Assembly: GCF_040096075.1 (NCBI RefSeq)
Contig: NZ_JBBMFJ010000031.1
Location: forward strand, 1-43,631
Source of the DNA: Brotaphodocola faecis
GTDB taxonomy: Bacteria; Bacillota; Clostridia; Lachnospirales; Lachnospiraceae
Reading direction: 5' to 3'
DNA: 43,631 nucleotides
Positions 34,808 to 43,608 of this stretch are shown one piece after another. A program made the translations under genes and the position numbers. A model generated the notes under the pieces. That model was not told where the DNA came from. It made no database searches and was given only the letters and a program-made list of their open reading frames with translations. Within the stretch, counting starts at the first letter, position 1; each line of letters starts with the position of its first letter.

Positions 34808-36844
34808 ATGGAAGGTATAGATTATAATCTGTTGTTTTCATTAATACAGCAAGATAGTATTGTGTTTTTTGAAGATGATTTTTATTTTGATCATAATAAA
34901 AAGTCGATTATATACTCATTAATGCGACAAAATAAAAATGCGCAAAAAGAGATGCTTGAAGAGATAGAGCAGGTTGATGGGCAATTCTATAATTTGTTTC
35001 AGGGGATCATAAGTAGTTTATCTGAAATAGAACTTACGAGAGAAGATATTCAGAATATTGTTGAAAATGATATTGAAAGTGCTTTTCAGATTCCTATGTT
35101 GAAGGAAAAATTTAAATCTTTCGAAGAGGTATATAATAGAATTGAAATTAAAGTTATTCCTAAGGCGGTTGAACAAATATTAAAATATTTTGGGATAGGA
35201 TCAAATTATCCTCAAATATTTGAAAATATTTTCACGCAGTACATTTTTAATGATGTCGAATGGAAAGATTTTAGAGTATTTACTGAATTTTCATCAAAGG
35301 ATCTAAAAAGATTTCGAGATTATTTGTGTAGGAAAAAACCACAATTGGTTGTTTGTATTGTTGATAATCAGCTTGGACAGAATGAATGTGCAAAAGAGAT
35401 AATAAATGTGATAAAGGAAAACGGAAAAGATAATGACCGTTTTGTAATTGGAGCGATTTTTAGTTCAACAATTGATGACGGAAACATAGATAATAATGTA
35501 TATTTTGAACTTGTAAAGAAAGAAGAACCATCTAAACTACAATCTGCGATTGTATGCAGTGGATATAGTTATATTTTAAAAAAATTAGAATATACATATG
35601 TGGAAACATTGAAAGAAGCGTTTGAAAATGCTGTAAAAAATAGAAATATCGCATTTTATTTGTCTAATATGGCCTCGACGGAAGGCATTACAAATTATCA
35701 GGTAATTACTGAATGGATAAAATTAATATTTGACTGGAAACTAAGTGAGAACCAAGAATTGTATAAAATGTTAAGGTTCACAAAATTAATTAATTTATTA
35801 GATGAAAGGGAGATGGAAACTCACACAGATTTGAAAAAAATTGACATATTCGAAGCTTTTGATTTAAATGTTAATCGTTATAGTGAACCGATTGCTTCAG
35901 GAGATATATTTATTGTTAATGAAAAAGGAATCGATGAAAAAATATATATTTTACTAGGTCAAGATTGTGATATGATGTATAGTCCGGAGCGCCCTGTAAA
36001 AAATGGAATTAGTGAATTAGTAGAAGCGGAGGCGGTTTGTCAAATTGATATTGGGAAAGAAGTAGAACAGAATAGACAGAATATAAGAATATCGAATTTC
36101 CCAAAAGATAATAATCAGACAAGAACATTGGAGATAAAATATACTTCAAGAAAATATATTGATAATCAAATTTTAAATTTATGTCAATTTAATGAAGCGG
36201 GAGAATGTAAGATTAATTTGGAACAAAAGTTAAATGATGAAAAAATGATTATGCCAGATTATTATATGGATCTTTATACGGATTTACAAAATTATTTTAG
36301 CGCAATCGAAAAATTAAAAAACGCCTCTGGTGAATCATTGGAAATAATGTTAAATAGTAATCAATCCCCGCGAATAATAAAATTGCATGAGTATAATATA
36401 ATTGAGAATAATACGCTGAAATATCCGATTAGACGTCTTGGGAGATTGAGGAGCCCGTATACATTATTTTTATATAAAATGTATTTGGAGTACAGGGGAA
36501 GACATCCGTTTAATACAATTAACATGTCAAGGTTACAAGAAGGAATTGTTGAAGTAGAAGGGGATGAAAATAAAAAGATTAATATTACATATATGCTTTC
36601 TCCTGACAGAACAATTAATAGAAAAGATTCTAGGAAACTTGTGTGGATAATTAAAACAGAGAATATTAATGTTTTGTTAAAAGATATCGACAATGAGAAT
36701 GGCGAATTAAATGATAAGACAGAAAATATATATTTGGATAAAATAGTTTCTCCATATGATAAGCAATTTCAACTGAGTACAGGAAAGACACTAATTATCA
36801 CAAAAAGAAAAAAGGGGAAAATGTCTTTGGAAATAAGAAAGTAA
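34808..36844 (+). CDS. Receiver-like partner of the dual GHKL protein
   Basis: This 678-aa protein starts one base after the upstream stop, so the pair is co-translated. Residues about 177-210 (KPQLVVCIVDNQLGQNECAKEIINVIKE) followed by RFVIGAIFSS look like the phospho-acceptor strand and next strand of a receiver domain, with D186 as candidate phosphorylation site; no intact Lys of the receiver active site was located with certainty. The N-terminal EDDF resembles an acidic pocket. The C-terminal 400 residues are rich in Asn, Ile and Lys and match no fold I recognise; KIYILLGQDCDMMYSPERPV lies in that part. Role as the effector or output of the GHKL kinase is inferred from gene order. Confidence 0.68.
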   Translation: MEGIDYNLLFSLIQQDSIVFFEDDFYFDHNKKSIIYSLMRQNKNAQKEMLEEIEQVDGQFYNLFQGIISSLSEIELTREDIQNIVENDIESAFQIPMLKEKFKSFEEVYNRIEIKVIPKAVEQILKYFGIGSNYPQIFENIFTQYIFNDVEWKDFRVFTEFSSKDLKRFRDYLCRKKPQLVVCIVDNQLGQNECAKEIINVIKENGKDNDRFVIGAIFSSTIDDGNIDNNVYFELVKKEEPSKLQSAIVCSGYSYILKKLEYTYVETLKEAFENAVKNRNIAFYLSNMASTEGITNYQVITEWIKLIFDWKLSENQELYKMLRFTKLINLLDEREMETHTDLKKIDIFEAFDLNVNRYSEPIASGDIFIVNEKGIDEKIYILLGQDCDMMYSPERPVKNGISELVEAEAVCQIDIGKEVEQNRQNIRISNFPKDNNQTRTLEIKYTSRKYIDNQILNLCQFNEAGECKINLEQKLNDEKMIMPDYYMDLYTDLQNYFSAIEKLKNASGESLEIMLNSNQSPRIIKLHEYNIIENNTLKYPIRRLGRLRSPYTLFLYKMYLEYRGRHPFNTINMSRLQEGIVEVEGDENKKINITYMLSPDRTINRKDSRKLVWIIKTENINVLLKDIDNENGELNDKTENIYLDKIVSPYDKQFQLSTGKTLIITKRKKGKMSLEIRK

Positions 36845-36972
36845 TTCTATTGGTGGTAGGATATGGCATTTGATAATAAGTAGTGATGGAATATAGAATT
36901 TTGAAACAGGTAAATGTTAATGACTTATGAAAAGTGTGTTATTAAGTAATGGTATTTGGGGAAGGAAATGGT

Positions 36973-37581
36973 ATGATCAGCAATATGCAAGATATGAAAA
37001 ATAAAACCCTAGACTACTACAACCACCACGCCCAATCCTTCATCTCCACCACCGTATCCGTAAATTTCAAACCAGTCCAGGACAAGTTCATCCACGCCTT
37101 AAACGGCCCTAAAGTCCTTGATTTTGGCTGTGGCTCTGGTCGGGATACAAAGTATTTCTTAGAATCCGGTCTTCAGGTAACTGCGGTGGATGGATCGGAA
37201 GAGATGTGCCGGTATGCCAGTGAATTTACTGGAATTCAGGTTCAGAATATGCTGTTTCAGGATTTGGATGCACAGAATCTGTATGATGGAATCTGGGCCT
37301 GTTCTTCGATTTTGCATCTTCCGAAGAACGAATTGCACGTTGTATTATTGAAGATGGCGGATGCGCTGCGTGATGATGGAATTATCTACACATCGTTCAA
37401 ATATGGAGATTTTGAGGGCGAGCGCAACGGTAGATATTTTACTGATTTTACGATGGAAACATTTACGGATTTCATAAAGGATCTGGAGAAAATCAGGATG
37501 GAAACATACTGGATTACAACGGATGTAAGACCTGGAAGAGGCGAGGAAAAATGGCTGAATGTAATGCTGCGAAAACATTAG
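36973..37581 (+). CDS. Class I SAM-dependent methyltransferase, small-molecule type
   Basis: This 202-aa protein has motif I VLDFGCGSGRDTKYFLESG, acidic loop VDGSEEMCRYA, a motif IV-like WACSSILHLPK and motif V-like RDDGIIYTSFKYG, as in Methyltransf_11/25 enzymes. It has no target-recognition domain and is unlike the DNA methylases upstream. The start is ATG 36973, with AAGGA 7 bases upstream; an ATG 24 bases earlier is less likely. Composition turns back to chromosome-like here. Its last 31 bases overlap the next gene, so it is coupled to the PLD helicase. The substrate is unknown. Confidence 0.85.
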   Translation: MISNMQDMKNKTLDYYNHHAQSFISTTVSVNFKPVQDKFIHALNGPKVLDFGCGSGRDTKYFLESGLQVTAVDGSEEMCRYASEFTGIQVQNMLFQDLDAQNLYDGIWACSSILHLPKNELHVVLLKMADALRDDGIIYTSFKYGDFEGERNGRYFTDFTMETFTDFIKDLEKIRMETYWITTDVRPGRGEEKWLNVMLRKH

Positions 37582-40031
37582 ATAGTGTGGTTTTAGAAGA
37601 ATATGACACCGATGTCATGACGGGTGACCGGGATAAAAGAAGGTATTTGTATTATCAGCTGATCCACAGCATGCGCAAGGCGGAGCGCATCGATATCATC
37701 GTATCTTTTTTGATGGAATCCGGTGTGAAAATGCTTTTGGAAGAACTGAAAAAGGCTATGAAGCGCGGAGCGAAGGTCCGCATTTTGACTGGAAATTATC
37801 TTGGCATTACGCAGCCATCGGCCTTGTATCTGATTAAACATGAGCTGGGAGAGCTTGTGGATCTGCGGTTTTATAATGAAAAGAATCGGTCTTTTCATCC
37901 AAAATCTTATATCTTTCATTATGCAGATCACAGCGAGATTTACATAGGTTCTTCCAATATTTCCCGCAGTGCTCTGACATCCGGGATTGAGTGGAATTAC
38001 CGGTTCAGCAGCCACCGGGATCCTGAAAATTACGAGAAATTTTATTGTACATTTGAAGATTTGTTCCAGAATCATTCCATTGTGATTGATGATAAAGAAT
38101 TAAAGCGGTATTCGAAAACCTGGCACAGGCCTGCGGCTTCCAAAGATCTGGATCGTTATGACAATGTGGAAGAAGAGGAAGATACAAAGGTTAGACTTCT
38201 GTTTGAGCCGCGGGGAGCACAGATTGAAGCGCTTTGTGCGCTGGAAAACAGCAGGGCAGAGGGTGCTTCGCGGGGAATTGTCCAGGCGGCTACGGGTGTT
38301 GGAAAAACATATCTGGCGGCTTTTGATTCCAGGAATTACCAGAACGTGTTGTTTGTGGCGCACCGGGAGGAGATTCTGAATCAGGCAGCGGTTTCTTTCC
38401 GGAATGTCAGAAATTCGGATGATTATGGATTTTTCCATGGAAAAGAAAAAACGACCGGCAAGTCGGTGATATTTGCGTCTGTCTCTACACTGGGGCAGAG
38501 CGAATATTTGACAGAAAAGTATTTTCCGAAAGATTATTTCGATTATATTGTCATTGATGAATTCCATCACGCAGTAAACAATCAGTATCTTCAGATCGTG
38601 AATTATTTTAAGCCGAAGTTCCTGTTGGGCCTGACTGCCACGCCGGAGCGGATGGATGGCCGCAATATATACGAAATATGCGATTATAATGTGCCTTATG
38701 AAATTTCATTGGGAGAGGCGATTAACAAGGGAATGCTGGTGCCGTTCCGCTATTATGGCATTTACGATGATACCGATTATTCCAAATTGCATGTGGTAAA
38801 GGGCCATTATACGGAAAAGGAATTGAATGAAACGTATCTGGGAAATGTCCATCGGCATGAACTGATTTACAAATATTACAATAAGTACGGATCGAAAAGA
38901 GCATTGGGCTTTTGCTCCACCAGGGAACATGCGGAAGAAATGGCAATGGAATTCAGCAAAAGAGGAATTCCATCGGCTGCGGTTTACAGCGGTGCGCCCG
39001 GAGCGTATGCAGAGGAGCGAAATGCAGCAATTGAAAAGCTGAAGTCCGGCGAAATCCGGGTGATTTTTTCGGTGGATATGTTTAACGAAGGTGTGGACAT
39101 TCCATCCGTGGACATGGTCCTGTTTTTGCGGCCAACGGAATCGCCGATTGTATTTCTGCAGCAGCTTGGCAGGGGCTTAAGACGCAGCGCCGGCAAGGAA
39201 TATCTGACTGTGCTGGATTTTATCGGGAACTATGAGAAGGCAGGAAATGTGAGAAGATTCCTCACCGGAAATGTCGGTTTCACGGCAATGTCATACCGCC
39301 CATCGGACCGGGAGGGCATCCCGGATGACTGTCTGATCGATTTCGATATGCGGCTGATTGATCTGTTTGCGGAGATGGACAAAAAACAGCTGAGAATCCG
39401 GGATCAGATCCGGGTGGAATATTTCCAGGTAAAAGAAAAGCTGGGAAGAAGACCTTCCCGCATGGATTTATTTACCTACATGGACGATGATGTCTATCAG
39501 CTTGCCATGTCGCATACGAAAGACAATATTTTCAGGGATTATCTTGGTTTCTTGCATGCATTGGGTGAGACTACGGAAATGGAAAATGAGTTGCTGCAGG
39601 GCATTGCAAGGGAATTCTTAAATGTTCTGGAAACGACGAGCATGACCAAGGTCTATAAAATGCCTGTTTTGATGGCATTTTACAATGACGGTGATATCCA
39701 GACAGACTTGACTGCTCCGCAATTGCTGCAAGCCTGGAAACAGTTCTTCGACCAGAACCGAAACTGGAAAGATCTGGACAAGCAGATAACCTATGAAAAA
39801 TATAAAGCAATGTCGGATAAAGATCATTTAAAGAAAATCATTTCGATGCCTGTTCATTTCCTTCTGGAATCAGGAAAAGGATTTTTTGAGGAGAAGAGTG
39901 GCTATGTGATTTCCCTGAGAAGCGAGTTGCAGAGCTGGGTTAAGAATGAGGCGTTGAAAGAGCAGATGAAGGATATTATAGAATATCGTGCGATGGATTA
40001 TTATCGGAGGAGGTATCGGGAGACGAGATAG
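37551..40031 (+). CDS. PLD-nuclease/DEAD-box (SF2) helicase fusion
   Basis: This 826-aa protein begins with a phospholipase-D-type nuclease domain carrying H116-x-K118 (SFHPKSYIF) and GSSNIS. It is followed by SF2 helicase motifs: Walker A GVGKT with K252, DEFHHA at 336-341, LTATPERMDG, and QQLGRGLRRS as motif VI. A C-terminal region of about 200 residues resembles the DUF3427 extension of such helicases. Acting on DNA ends or foreign DNA in defence is a fair guess, since PLD-helicase fusions are frequent in R-M loci. It overlaps the methyltransferase by 31 bases; GAGG lies 4 bases before ATG 37551. Codon use is chromosomal, unlike the AT-rich island. Confidence 0.9.
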   Translation: MAECNAAKTLDSVVLEEYDTDVMTGDRDKRRYLYYQLIHSMRKAERIDIIVSFLMESGVKMLLEELKKAMKRGAKVRILTGNYLGITQPSALYLIKHELGELVDLRFYNEKNRSFHPKSYIFHYADHSEIYIGSSNISRSALTSGIEWNYRFSSHRDPENYEKFYCTFEDLFQNHSIVIDDKELKRYSKTWHRPAASKDLDRYDNVEEEEDTKVRLLFEPRGAQIEALCALENSRAEGASRGIVQAATGVGKTYLAAFDSRNYQNVLFVAHREEILNQAAVSFRNVRNSDDYGFFHGKEKTTGKSVIFASVSTLGQSEYLTEKYFPKDYFDYIVIDEFHHAVNNQYLQIVNYFKPKFLLGLTATPERMDGRNIYEICDYNVPYEISLGEAINKGMLVPFRYYGIYDDTDYSKLHVVKGHYTEKELNETYLGNVHRHELIYKYYNKYGSKRALGFCSTREHAEEMAMEFSKRGIPSAAVYSGAPGAYAEERNAAIEKLKSGEIRVIFSVDMFNEGVDIPSVDMVLFLRPTESPIVFLQQLGRGLRRSAGKEYLTVLDFIGNYEKAGNVRRFLTGNVGFTAMSYRPSDREGIPDDCLIDFDMRLIDLFAEMDKKQLRIRDQIRVEYFQVKEKLGRRPSRMDLFTYMDDDVYQLAMSHTKDNIFRDYLGFLHALGETTEMENELLQGIAREFLNVLETTSMTKVYKMPVLMAFYNDGDIQTDLTAPQLLQAWKQFFDQNRNWKDLDKQITYEKYKAMSDKDHLKKIISMPVHFLLESGKGFFEEKSGYVISLRSELQSWVKNEALKEQMKDIIEYRAMDYYRRRYRETR

Positions 40032-40055
40032 GCTTGTTGGCAGGAGGTATTTAGA

Positions 40056-40248
40056 TTGACAAAGAAGAAAAATGAAATCACTATCCGTTCCAGTGCGGCA
40101 GAATATCTTACTTATGTTGCATCAGTTGGAGAGCAGCAGGATAGTATTGAAATGGGCGGCAGCACCAGAAGGAAAAATTGTAAAAAGTGATGTCAGCATT
40201 GCGAAAAATTATTTAACAGATAAGGAAATGCGCTCATTGGCAAGATAA
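40056..40248 (+). pseudogene. Remnant of a RhuM-family gene
   Basis: A good AGGAGG (40042-40047) precedes TTG 40056, encoding LTKKKNEITIRSSAAEYLTYVASVG-like N-terminal sequence. After codon ATG at the junction the downstream part reads in the neighbouring frame as WAAAPEGKIVKSDVSIAKNYLTDKE, the C-terminal part of RhuM-type proteins, ending at TAA 40246-40248. The whole middle of the gene, including the DNA-binding and catalytic-like region, is missing. It is therefore an internal deletion with frameshift. RhuM identity rests on recollection of the family, not on an alignment. Confidence 0.7.
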
Positions 40249-40384
40249 AATCAGTCAGACACTGTCTGACCAATTCGAAAATCTTCCAACGGTTGGCACC
40301 GGCAGAAAGTTTTATCTGAGCTGGTTGCATTATTTGAAGCTTAAGTATGATAAGATTGAGAGGTATGGTATCAAATCATGTTAA
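40247..40384 (+). pseudogene. Short broken frame resembling a DUF1016/YhcG segment
   Basis: A 45-codon open frame with no start codon (KISQTLSDQFENLPTVGTGR then KFYLSWLHYLKLKYD) directly follows the RhuM remnant and ends inside the start of the UvrD-like gene. The LSWxHYLKL string recalls DUF1016/YhcG nucleases. It is too short to be functional and may be a leftover from the same deletion. Confidence 0.35.
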
Positions 40385-42504
40385 CCTGGTCAGAATTTTA
40401 CAATCAATTTTCCTTACAACTGAATGAACAGCAGCAAAGTGCCGTGCAGAGTGTGACTGGCCAAGTGCTTCTTCTTGCGGTTCCGGGATCAGGAAAAACG
40501 ACGGTACTGGTTACACGCCTGGGCTATATGATCTTTTGCAGGGGGATTGCTCCGGAGAAAATTCTGACGGTAACGTACACGGTGGCGGCGACAAAAGATA
40601 TGTCGGAGCGTTTTGCAAGTCGGTTTGGGCAGGATCTGGCAGACCGCCTGGAGTTTCGTACCATTAACGGAATTTGCGCCAGAGTGATTCAGTATTATGG
40701 ACGGAAAACGGGGCGGACTGCTTTTTCGCTTCTCACGGATGAGAAACGGATTTCCGCGATTTTGTCTGCAATCTATCAGAAAACGGAGCGGGTTTATCCG
40801 ACGGAAGGCGATCTGAAGAATGTCCGGACCCTGATCACGTACATAAAAAACCGGATGCTGGATGAGAAAGAAATTGAGGCGTTGGATGAGACGGCGGAGA
40901 TTCAGATTTCTGCGATTTACAAAGAATATTGCAGTCATTTGCGGGAAAATCAGCTGATGGATTACGATGATCAGATGGTTTATGCCTACAACATGCTGCG
41001 AAAAATTCCGTGGCTGTTAGAGTATTTTCAGGATCAGTATCCGTATATCTGTGTGGATGAGGCCCAGGACACTTCCAAAATCCAGCATGCGATCATTGCG
41101 CTGCTGGCATCCAGAACGGAAAATCTTTTTATGGTAGGAGATGAGGACCAGAGTATTTACGGATTCCGTGCAGCTTATCCGGAGGCGCTGCTTGAGTTTG
41201 AGCAGCATCATCCTGGGGCAAAGGTTCTTCTGATGGAAGAAAATTTCCGCTCCGATGCGAACATTGTTCAGGCCGCGGATTGCTTTATCCAGAAAAACAC
41301 GTTGCGTCATGAAAAACATATGCGTCCGTCAAGGTCAAAGCAGAGGGATCTGAGGGAGGTTTCGGTTGCGAACAGAAAAGCGCAGTATTCGTATCTTTTG
41401 AAGGTGGCAGCGGGGTGCACAAACCAGACTGCAGTTCTTTACCGGGATCATGAATGCGCTCTTCCGTTGATTGATCTTCTGGAACGAAACAGAATTCCAT
41501 ATCGGATGCGCAATGCGGACATGACATTTTTTACGAACCGGGTTGTGATGGATATCAGCAATATCATAAAGCTGGCGGCTGATCCGCAGAATACGGATTT
41601 GTTTTTGCAGGTTTATTATAAGCTTGGGACGTATCTGCGCAAACAGGATGCTCACAAAATCGCGGATATCAGCAGAAAGCAGAAATTGTCCGTCTGGGAG
41701 GCAGCCCTTCAGTACGGAGATCTGGATGGTTATGTAAAAGGAAGCATCAGCGCCATCCAGACACATATGAAGCATTTGCTGGAGGAACCGGCTGGCCGGG
41801 CAATTTACCGGATTGTTCAGTACATGGGATATCAGGATTACCTGACCAGAAATGAGATTAAGGATAACAAACTGGATACTTTAAGGATTCTTGCGGCATT
41901 GGAGGAGTCACCAATCCGTCTGGTGGAGCGTCTGAGTGAGCTGCAGCAGATCATAAAGGAGAAGCCGCCGGACTACAGCTGCCCGTTTATTTTGTCCACG
42001 ATTCATGCCAGCAAGGGACTGGAGTACGATACGGTGTATCTGCTGGATGTGATTGATGGAATTTTGCCGGATCAGGTTTTACAAAATCCCAGAACGGCCG
42101 CCAAGGAAGAACTGGAAAGCTATGAGGAAGAACGCCGTTTATTTTATGTAGGGATTACGAGAGCAAAAAATCAGCTGAATGTATTTACCATGAAGCCGCA
42201 AAGTTCAGATTTTTGTGATGAATTATTTGGTCGGAAGGTTCTAAAAAAGCCAATGGAAATACCAAAGAGAGCAGCTACAGTGAACCAGCTCAAAATAAAA
42301 CGTGAACAGCCGAAAACAATTTCCGATACAGCGTATCAGGCATTTCTGGAGCAGCTTGGAGTTGGTATGGTCGTGGAGCATAAACGCTTTGGAGAAGGCG
42401 TGATCACAGGAATGCCAAAAGGAAAAATTCGGATTGCTTTTGAAGAAGGTACAAAGTCATTTCAGGCCAGGGCACTGGCTGAAAGCGGAATGCTGAAGCT
42501 GTGA
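40378..42504 (+). CDS. UvrD/Rep-family SF1 DNA helicase
   Basis: This 708-aa SF1A helicase starts with a Q motif (FSLQLNEQQQSAVQ) and Walker A GSGKT (37-41). It continues with TVTYTVAATKDMSERF (Ia), CVDEAQDTSKIQ (II), GDEDQSIYGFRAA (III), STIHASKGLEYDTVYLL (V) and FYVGITRAK (VI). The C terminus (GMVVEHKRFGEGVITGMPKGKIRIAFEEG) is the small Tudor-like domain of UvrD/PcrA. PcrA/UvrD are normally about 720-740 aa, so this is a paralogue or relative. ATG 40378 lacks a close Shine-Dalgarno (GAGAGG is about 14 bases away). It sits next to the PLD helicase and remnants, so defence-related repair is possible but not shown. Confidence 0.93.
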   Translation: MLTWSEFYNQFSLQLNEQQQSAVQSVTGQVLLLAVPGSGKTTVLVTRLGYMIFCRGIAPEKILTVTYTVAATKDMSERFASRFGQDLADRLEFRTINGICARVIQYYGRKTGRTAFSLLTDEKRISAILSAIYQKTERVYPTEGDLKNVRTLITYIKNRMLDEKEIEALDETAEIQISAIYKEYCSHLRENQLMDYDDQMVYAYNMLRKIPWLLEYFQDQYPYICVDEAQDTSKIQHAIIALLASRTENLFMVGDEDQSIYGFRAAYPEALLEFEQHHPGAKVLLMEENFRSDANIVQAADCFIQKNTLRHEKHMRPSRSKQRDLREVSVANRKAQYSYLLKVAAGCTNQTAVLYRDHECALPLIDLLERNRIPYRMRNADMTFFTNRVVMDISNIIKLAADPQNTDLFLQVYYKLGTYLRKQDAHKIADISRKQKLSVWEAALQYGDLDGYVKGSISAIQTHMKHLLEEPAGRAIYRIVQYMGYQDYLTRNEIKDNKLDTLRILAALEESPIRLVERLSELQQIIKEKPPDYSCPFILSTIHASKGLEYDTVYLLDVIDGILPDQVLQNPRTAAKEELESYEEERRLFYVGITRAKNQLNVFTMKPQSSDFCDELFGRKVLKKPMEIPKRAATVNQLKIKREQPKTISDTAYQAFLEQLGVGMVVEHKRFGEGVITGMPKGKIRIAFEEGTKSFQARALAESGMLKL

Positions 42505-42595
42505 TCAGATACGCTATCTATTTTAGACGAATATCATCACCATAGAAAAGAAATTTTCAAGAAGTTCTCAATATAATAAAACTGGAGGAAAAAAT

Positions 42596-43105
42596 ATGAG
42601 CAGAGTATTAATTGTAATCGATATGCAGAATGATTTTGTGACAGGATCTCTTGGAAGCAAAGAAGCACGGGCCATTGTTCCTAATGTGCAGGCTAAAATC
42701 AAAGAATATGCGGATCGCGGAGATCGGATCATTTTTACCAGGGACACACATGAAGAAAATTATCTGGATACAGCGGAAGGAAAAAAACTTCCGGTAATAC
42801 ATTGTATCAAAGGCACAGATGGTTGGCAGATTATACCGGAACTGGAAATGGAAGGTTGTGAATACATAGATAAACCGACCTTTGGATGGCTTAACTGGGG
42901 TGGATTTGGTGAGCATGATGAAATAGAGCTTGTGGGTGTATGTACCGACATCTGCGTGGTTTCCAATGCTTTGATTTTGAAAGCCATGTATCCAGAGGCG
43001 GTAATTTCGGTAGATGCAGGCTGTTGTGCAGGGGTTACACCGGAAAAACATGAGGCTGCGCTGGAGACAATGAAGAGCTGCCAGATTGATGTGTGGGGCG
43101 AGTAG
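42596..43105 (+). CDS. pncA: Isochorismatase-like cysteine hydrolase, probable nicotinamidase
   Basis: This 169-aa cytosolic hydrolase has the catalytic triad of the nicotinamidase/isochorismatase family: D9 in VIDMQNDF, a Lys in DKPTFGW, and C120 in GVCTDICVVSNAL. The length is short for the family but complete. It would convert nicotinamide to nicotinate, the substrate of pncB at the other end of the window, though other amides are possible. GGAGG lies 7 bases before ATG 42596. It is monocistronic, ending at the terminator 43147-43181. Confidence 0.85.
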   Translation: MSRVLIVIDMQNDFVTGSLGSKEARAIVPNVQAKIKEYADRGDRIIFTRDTHEENYLDTAEGKKLPVIHCIKGTDGWQIIPELEMEGCEYIDKPTFGWLNWGGFGEHDEIELVGVCTDICVVSNALILKAMYPEAVISVDAGCCAGVTPEKHEAALETMKSCQIDVWGE

Positions 43106-43146
43106 AAGAATTTGTGCTGAAAGAAATCGTATATGAATAATACCTT

Positions 43147-43181
43147 GCCGGGCTTCATTTTCGCTGGAGCCCGGCTTTTTA
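43147..43181 (+). terminator. Terminator of the nicotinamidase-like gene
   Basis: GCCGGGCTTC (43147-43156) pairs with GGAGCCCGGC (43166-43175) with one mismatch, followed by a T run. Confidence 0.9.
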
Positions 43182-43321
43182 TATCCAGAAGCAGTATTTC
43201 CTATGTCGGCAAAAAGTACAGTGATCCGGTTTGAACATTATTGGTGTTTTTGCTGATGATATGGTATACTATGTAATAGATTAACGTAGTTTTTGATAGA
43301 TTTTATGACGGAGGATCATAG

Positions 43322-43561
43322 ATGCGATATCTTTCAGTTACTGAAATAGCGAAAAAGTGGGATGTGTCAGAGCGCAGTGTTAGAAATTACTGTGCCCAAG
43401 GGCGTATGAACGGTGCGTTTCTTGCCGGCAAGACATGGAACATTCCGGAAAATGCAGAAAAACCGGAGCGTACCAATAAAAGGAAAGATAAACAGATTAC
43501 TCTGTTGGATATTCTGCAAGAGCAGAAGGAAAGTGGATGCTCCGGTGGAATCACAAATTGA
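43322..43561 (+). CDS. Small HTH DNA-binding protein
   Basis: This 79-aa protein contains a MerR/excisionase-like helix-turn-helix (YLSVTEIAKKWDVSERSVRNYCAQGRM) followed by WNIPENAEKPER and a Lys-rich tail. The TVTEIA/VSERSVR pattern is common in one-domain Lachnospiraceae regulators. A possible promoter with TATACT at 43265-43270 and a weak TTGGTG (43241-43246) lies upstream, and GGAGG lies 7 bases before ATG 43322. A terminator follows at 43570-43608, so it is a complete single-gene unit. The target is unknown. Confidence 0.8.
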   Translation: MRYLSVTEIAKKWDVSERSVRNYCAQGRMNGAFLAGKTWNIPENAEKPERTNKRKDKQITLLDILQEQKESGCSGGITN

Positions 43562-43569
43562 ACTAAGTC

Positions 43570-43608
43570 GCTGCGCGACGGCCTGCCAAGGTTGTTGCGC
43601 AGCTTTTT
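43570..43608 (+). terminator. Terminator of the HTH gene
   Basis: CTGCGCGAC (43571-43579) pairs with GTTGCGCAG (43594-43602), with an outer G-C pair, and is followed by TTTTT. Confidence 0.85.

Larger units (their letters stand above)
22828..36972. mobile_element. AT-rich defence/epigenetic island, no mobility gene seen
   Basis: Base composition drops sharply after the rlmD stop and recovers just inside the methyltransferase gene starting 36973. The segment encodes only DNA-modification, nuclease, ATPase and regulator proteins, all on the plus strand. No integrase, transposase, tRNA scar or convincing flanking direct repeat was found, so entry probably happened by homologous recombination or by an element whose ends are lost. 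Boundaries are approximate and based on visual composition. Confidence 0.7.

Noticed and set aside
36843..36900. AATTCTAT/ATAGAATT inverted arms after the island's last gene
   Set aside because: Eight-base arms 42 bases apart are expected by chance in such AT-rich DNA. No insertion sequence or duplicated ends were found.
37551..40031. Calling the PLD-helicase the restriction subunit of the island
   Set aside because: Composition differs, and a separate small methyltransferase gene lies between it and the island. No shared promoter or overlap with the island genes exists.
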